Below, piece after piece: positions 60,316 through 64,000 of a DNA stretch of 64,000 nt. The notes under the pieces are model-generated. The model saw only the letters and a program-made list of their open reading frames with translations, did no database searches and was not told the DNA's origin. The position numbers were made by a program, and so were the translations under genes. Each line of letters opens with the position of its first letter. The stretch's first letter is position 1. The stretch spans positions 62,001 through 126,000 of the forward strand of contig NZ_CP109027.1 in the NCBI RefSeq assembly GCF_036226885.1, given 5' to 3'. This DNA is from Streptomyces sp. NBC_00663. GTDB lineage: Bacteria; Actinomycetota; Actinomycetes; Streptomycetales; Streptomycetaceae.

Positions 60316-62082
60316 ATGCGTATGCTCCCCGGCTGGTGTCGGTGGACATCAACCACCTTCATGGCCACCCTGGCCGCCGCCCTCGCTCTCGTGACGGGCG
60401 CGAGCATCGCCCTCGCGAACGGGGCGACCGACAGCACGCAGACCACCACGGCCGCAACCGCGGTGACCGCCGGTGACACCACCTCCGGCATCGCACCGGC
60501 CATGTCCTGCGCCGGAGTCTCCGCGCTGGACCTGGCGAGCTCCGTACCGGGCGCCCCCTTCGAATTCACCTCGGCCGCAGTGATGAGCGCGGACGACAAC
60601 ACCCTGGGCGACTGGGCGGCCTGTGACGTCAAGGGTGTCATCGCACCGCAGATCCACTTCGAACTCCGGCTGCCGCAGACCGGCTGGCAGGGCAACTACC
60701 TCCAGGTCGGCTGTGGCGGCCTGTGCGGCAACGTGAATGTGGGCAGCGCCCCCGCCTCCAGCGGCTGCGTCCCGCTGACCGACGGCGCGTTCGCGGTCGC
60801 GTCCAGCGACGAGGGCCACTACCAGGGCGGCGGCCTGTTCTCCACCGACCCGACCCTGCGCGCGGACTTCGGCTACAAGTCCGACCATCTCCTCGCCCAG
60901 GTGGCGAAGGTGATCGTCCAGAAGTACTACGGGCAGGCGGCCGAGCACTCCTACTTCGACGGATGCTCGCAGGGCGGCCACCAGGCGCTGACCGAAGCGC
61001 AGCGCTACCCGACCGACTTCGACGGCATCATCGCCGGCGCCCCGGCCAACAACTTCACCGCCCTCAACACCTTCTCCCACGCGTGGACCGCCCAGTCGGT
61101 CTTCCTGAACGGGGGCCCTGCCACCATCACCACAGCCGACCTGACTCCCCTCCACAACGCGGTCCTCAAGGGCTGCGGCGCGACGGACGGGGTCATCGTC
61201 GACCCGCTGAGCTGCACCTGGGACCCGGCGAGCATCAAGTGCAGGACGGGGCAGACCTCCACCGCATCCGACTTCTGCCTGACGGCCGACCAGGTGACCA
61301 CCCTCCGCCGGATCTACTCCGGCCCAACCGACGAACACGGCAAGCTGCTGTACCCCGGGTACCAGCTGCGCGGTTCCGAGCTGAACTGGGCCGGGATCAT
61401 CATTCCCACCACGGCCACGGGCACCACCGGCGACATGAACTTCGTCCGGGAGACCATCCGTTACCAGGTCTTCGACAGCCCTCAGCCCGCGCTCACGTAC
61501 AAGGACGTCAAGTTCACCGCGGCCTACTTCAAGAAGATCATGCAGCCCAACGAGGGCATGTACGACGCCACCGACCCGGACCTGACGGCGTTCAAGAAGG
61601 CCGGCGGCAAGCTGATCCTCTGGCACGGCCTCGGTGACCAGCACATCCCGGCGGTCGGCACCATGGCGTACTACAACGCCGTGGAAAAGGTCATGGGCGG
61701 CAGCGCCAAGACGGAGGACTTCGCCCGGCTGTTTCTGCTCCCCGGCGTCGCGCACTGCGGTGGCGGTCAAGGCCCTGACACCTTCGACGCGCTGACGGCC
61801 ATGGTGGACTGGGTCACCGAGGGCAAGGCACCCGCCAGCCTGCTGACCAAGACGGTCGACAGCAGCGGGAAGGTCACCGCGAGCCGACCGACCTATCCCT
61901 TCCCCTACACCGCCCAGAACACCACGAGCGGCCCCGCCGACCAGGCCGACAGCTACACCCCGGTCCTGTCGAAGGCCGAGGCGAACCTGACCCTGAACTG
62001 GCTCGGCTCGTTCCGCTCCGGCTACGAGACGGTCGGCAACTGGGTCCACGGCGAGTGGGTGGTGAGCAAGGGCAAGGCCTGA
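60316..62082 (+). CDS. Secreted tannase/feruloyl-esterase family hydrolase
   Basis: 588 residues with a signal peptide (TFMATLAAALALVTGASIAL). The catalytic elbow YFDGCSQGGHQALTEAQRYP has the family's C-S-x-G-G with Cys before Ser. The acid is in LILWHGLGDQHIPAVG, and the His in LPGVAHCGGGQGPDTFDAL, next to the Cys that normally pairs with the elbow Cys. The family cleaves ester bonds of phenolic acids, tannins and related aromatic esters. ATG 60316 has GGAG 9 bp upstream; ATG 60322 is an alternative. A strong terminator follows, and a palindrome lies upstream, so it looks like a single-gene transcript. Confidence 0.92.
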   Translation: MRMLPGWCRWTSTTFMATLAAALALVTGASIALANGATDSTQTTTAATAVTAGDTTSGIAPAMSCAGVSALDLASSVPGAPFEFTSAAVMSADDNTLGDWAACDVKGVIAPQIHFELRLPQTGWQGNYLQVGCGGLCGNVNVGSAPASSGCVPLTDGAFAVASSDEGHYQGGGLFSTDPTLRADFGYKSDHLLAQVAKVIVQKYYGQAAEHSYFDGCSQGGHQALTEAQRYPTDFDGIIAGAPANNFTALNTFSHAWTAQSVFLNGGPATITTADLTPLHNAVLKGCGATDGVIVDPLSCTWDPASIKCRTGQTSTASDFCLTADQVTTLRRIYSGPTDEHGKLLYPGYQLRGSELNWAGIIIPTTATGTTGDMNFVRETIRYQVFDSPQPALTYKDVKFTAAYFKKIMQPNEGMYDATDPDLTAFKKAGGKLILWHGLGDQHIPAVGTMAYYNAVEKVMGGSAKTEDFARLFLLPGVAHCGGGQGPDTFDALTAMVDWVTEGKAPASLLTKTVDSSGKVTASRPTYPFPYTAQNTTSGPADQADSYTPVLSKAEANLTLNWLGSFRSGYETVGNWVHGEWVVSKGKA

Positions 62083-62116
62083 TCACTCAAGAGGGGGCTG
62101 GCGCCCCCTTGCATAC

Positions 62117-62153
62117 GGCGCGGCTGCTCCGGCATTGCCGGAGCAGCCGCGCC
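62117..62153 (+). terminator. Strong hairpin terminator after the tannase-type gene
   Basis: A perfect 17-bp stem (62117-62133 with 62137-62153) around a 3-nt loop, 34 bp after the stop. No U-run follows. Confidence 0.85.
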
Positions 62154-63102
62154 GGACGTTGGTCACCAAGTCCACGGGCACCGTGCGGATGGCCGGCGAA
62201 ACGGCACCACACCTCACACCACACCTGTCCCAGTCGCTCTGGCGCTCGCTTCACGGCGAGCGCCGCACCGCGGCACTTCGGTAGCTGTCGGCACGCGGCT
62301 GGCGGGGGCGGGCAGGCCGGCAGCCGTGAATCCCGCACGAGCTGAGGTGCGAGCAGCGTTTTGACGATGAGGCAGTGCTCGGTGGCCGCGTCGGCGCAGG
62401 CCGTGGCGGTCTCGTTGGCTGCGGCGCGGTGTCCGCCCAGGGCAAGCAGCTGCAACCGCGGGGGACGGTGCAGTTCACGTTGATCACCACACGGCCGGCG
62501 CGGCGGCTCTGTGACGCCAGATGTGGCCGCCCTGCTCCGGGCCACCACACACGCCCACATAGACGTTCACACACAGTTACGCGTACGACGACGAGATCGA
62601 GGCGGCCAAACCGACTACCCGCGGGATCTGGCGCTGAACCACTGCAGTCCGCTGACGGTACGCAGCTATGGGTCGCGGAGCTGATCCGGCCAGCCGCTTC
62701 CCCCCGGTCACCACGGCCCTGCCGATGGGACCCGGCACCCGTCCGCCGCCACCACAATGCCCAGGCGGGGCAGGCGCGCGAGCTAGCTGTATTGAACACG
62801 AGCCTCGTTGTCGTGCACTGCCGGACCCCGGACAAAGGTATGCCGGGATGCAGACGACCCCTTCGTCAGCGAACCGATCACCGCCAGACAGGGCGAGCGT
62901 CACGGCTTTGAATCATCTGAGATTGTCAACAGAAATGTTGCCAATCGTTGTCGCGTAACCGAGCATTGCGGAAAAAGGCGCCATTCTCTCGCGGGAGTGC
63001 GGACGCCCAGCGTGTCGCATGAGCGGATCCGGGGGCAATCGGCCGCAGCACGTGGCAAAGGGCGCCACGCCACCCTTACGGACAGAAGGAGACAAGCAGA
63101 CA
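62154..63102. other. 0.95 kb intergenic region, probably regulatory near its end
   Basis: No supportable gene in either direction. Base use is uneven and open frames are short or overlapping. Near the end lies the imperfect palindrome at 62923-62944, and AAGGAG at 63086 serves the next gene. Confidence 0.5.
62923..62944. promoter_or_regulatory. Operator-like palindrome upstream of the lipoprotein esterase
   Basis: TTGTCAACA (62923-62931), GAAA, TGTTGCCAA (62936-62944): 9-bp arms with one mismatch. The half-site TTGNCAACA is similar to the GTCAACAA half-site upstream of the tannase-type gene. Confidence 0.55.
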
Positions 63103-64000
63103 GTGAAGCGCAGGAGCATGCTCGCCGGAATCACCGCGATGACCGCCGCACCCCTGGTCACCGGCTGTTCCTCCGACGATTCGGCGAAAGCCGACATCAC
63201 CGCCGCCGTGGCCACATCGGTCGCCCACATCATTGGGGCGACGGCCATCACAGAGGTGTTCGCAGACGGGCAGAAGCTCACGACGGTGGCGCTGAAGTAC
63301 GACAAGGAGATCGCCAGGTCGAGCGTGTCGCTGGCCGCCTTCAGGGTGAAGGACAGGACAGTGACGAACGTGTACACCAACGCGACGGCGGCGAAGGCAG
63401 GCCACGGGGCGAACGGGGCCTACGTCATCATCGAGCTTTCACCCCACGACGCGGCTGCCCGCGTGTACACGGACGCCTTCACCGGCTCGTCGGCCTCCGC
63501 CACCGGTGCCTCCTCGGCCGGTGCCTCCTCGACCCGACCGTCGGGTCCCCCGACCGGATCGGCCTCCGGTGAGCGAAAGGGCGGGGGAATGTCGTCAGGG
63601 GCCACCCTCAAAACGGCGACGGCTCAGGTCACCCAGGTCGCCACGGTGAAGACGACCGACGGCGACAGCTACGCCGCGAGCAGCACGGCCGTCAAGACCA
63701 GCAAGGTCGTGAACCTGATCGTCGACGACTTCCAGCAAGGTCTCAAGTACACGGACTCCGCGACCGGCAGCTCACTGACGTACAACCTCTACATCCCCGA
63801 GGACTACGACAAGACCAAGTCCTACCCCCTGGTCCTGTTCATGCACGACGCCGGCACGACCAGCACGAACCCGCTCATCACACTCACCCACGGGCTCGGC
63901 GCCGTGGTCTGGGCCGACCCGCTGTGGCAGCAGGAGAACCCCTGCTTCGTGCTCGCACCCCAGTTCACCGACCAGACCGACGAAGGCAGCGACGGCAACG
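63103..64000 (+). CDS. Lipoprotein esterase / PHB-depolymerase-like hydrolase (3'-partial)
   Basis: The gene runs off the window after 299 codons. GTG 63103 is preceded by AAGGAG. The leader RRSMLAGITAMTAAPLVTGC has a good lipobox (VTGC). The N-terminal Ig-like domain (about 25-125: ITEVFADGQKLTTVALKYDK, VKDRTVTNVYTNA) and a Ser/Gly linker precede the start of an alpha/beta-hydrolase: SSLTYNLYIPEDYDKTKSYP, LVLFMHDAGTTST, ENPCFVLAPQF. This arrangement fits secreted esterases of the prolyl-oligopeptidase/PHB-depolymerase type with an esterase Ig-like N-terminal domain. The catalytic elbow lies beyond the window. Confidence 0.82.
   Translation, partial: MKRRSMLAGITAMTAAPLVTGCSSDDSAKADITAAVATSVAHIIGATAITEVFADGQKLTTVALKYDKEIARSSVSLAAFRVKDRTVTNVYTNATAAKAGHGANGAYVIIELSPHDAAARVYTDAFTGSSASATGASSAGASSTRPSGPPTGSASGERKGGGMSSGATLKTATAQVTQVATVKTTDGDSYAASSTAVKTSKVVNLIVDDFQQGLKYTDSATGSSLTYNLYIPEDYDKTKSYPLVLFMHDAGTTSTNPLITLTHGLGAVVWADPLWQQENPCFVLAPQFTDQTDEGSDGN

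Noticed and set aside
60349..62049. Minus-strand 566-codon frame opposite the tannase-type gene
   Set aside because: Mirror image of the catalytic gene; no family resemblance and no regulatory sequence.

Overview
The window reads as high-GC actinomycete DNA, most likely Streptomyces or a close relative. Most codons end in G or C, GTG and TTG starts are common, many genes overlap by 4 bp (ATGA/GTGA), and several secreted proteins have Tat or lipoprotein leaders. The family mix (DUF2637, BTAD, AfsR/LAL-type LuxR, MmyB-type XRE, XdhC) also fits Streptomyces. IS remnants and broken genes at 26-31 kb and 34-42 kb suggest an accessory region such as a chromosome arm, integrative element or large linear plasmid. 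That location is inference.

Layout. 1-13.6 kb: a co-directional conjugation/type IV-secretion-like block. It holds a VirB6/TrbL-like membrane protein (probably cut by the window edge), a lytic transglycosylase/NlpC-P60 wall hydrolase, a small membrane protein, a TraG/VirD4-like ATPase, small proteins, a membrane protein with a BTAD regulator domain, and a DUF2637 protein. A reverse-strand Nudix gene interrupts it. 13.9-18.5 kb: alpha/beta hydrolase, zinc alcohol dehydrogenase and MFS efflux pump, divergent from an XRE regulator. 18.5-19.8 kb: no supportable gene.

19.8-25.7 kb is the most interesting part. A large NACHT NTPase with a HEAT-like repeat tail (an NLR-like protein) converges on a two-gene operon whose first gene encodes a SEFIR (TIR-like) protein. 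The NACHT protein's N-terminus and the SEFIR protein's extreme C-terminus carry the same 25-residue motif, 13/25 identical without gaps. It resembles RHIM/BASS amyloid signalling motifs, so a sensor-to-effector conflict or defence system is the best reading. A small membrane protein lies upstream.

26-31 kb: IS3, ISL3 and IS5-type transposase remnants, a 365-bp inverted repeat, an SDR gene and broken metabolic genes. 31.5-33.9 kb: a large LuxR regulator. 35.1-40.7 kb: a PaoABC-like molybdenum aldehyde oxidoreductase operon with XdhC, divergent from a TetR gene with two operator-like palindromes between them. 41.9-51.8 kb: DUF3237, an oligopeptide-type ABC transporter, a CocE/S15 hydrolase, a TetR regulator and an amidase, with related palindromes upstream of the hydrolase/TetR pair and of the amidase. 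52.5-64 kb: six mostly secreted esterase-type hydrolases (three type-B carboxylesterases, one esterase-fold protein lacking its expected nucleophile, one tannase/feruloyl-esterase, one lipoprotein esterase cut by the window end) plus an orphan sugar permease. Together the 42-64 kb genes look like a module for hydrolysing extracellular esters or amides, importing small products and processing them.
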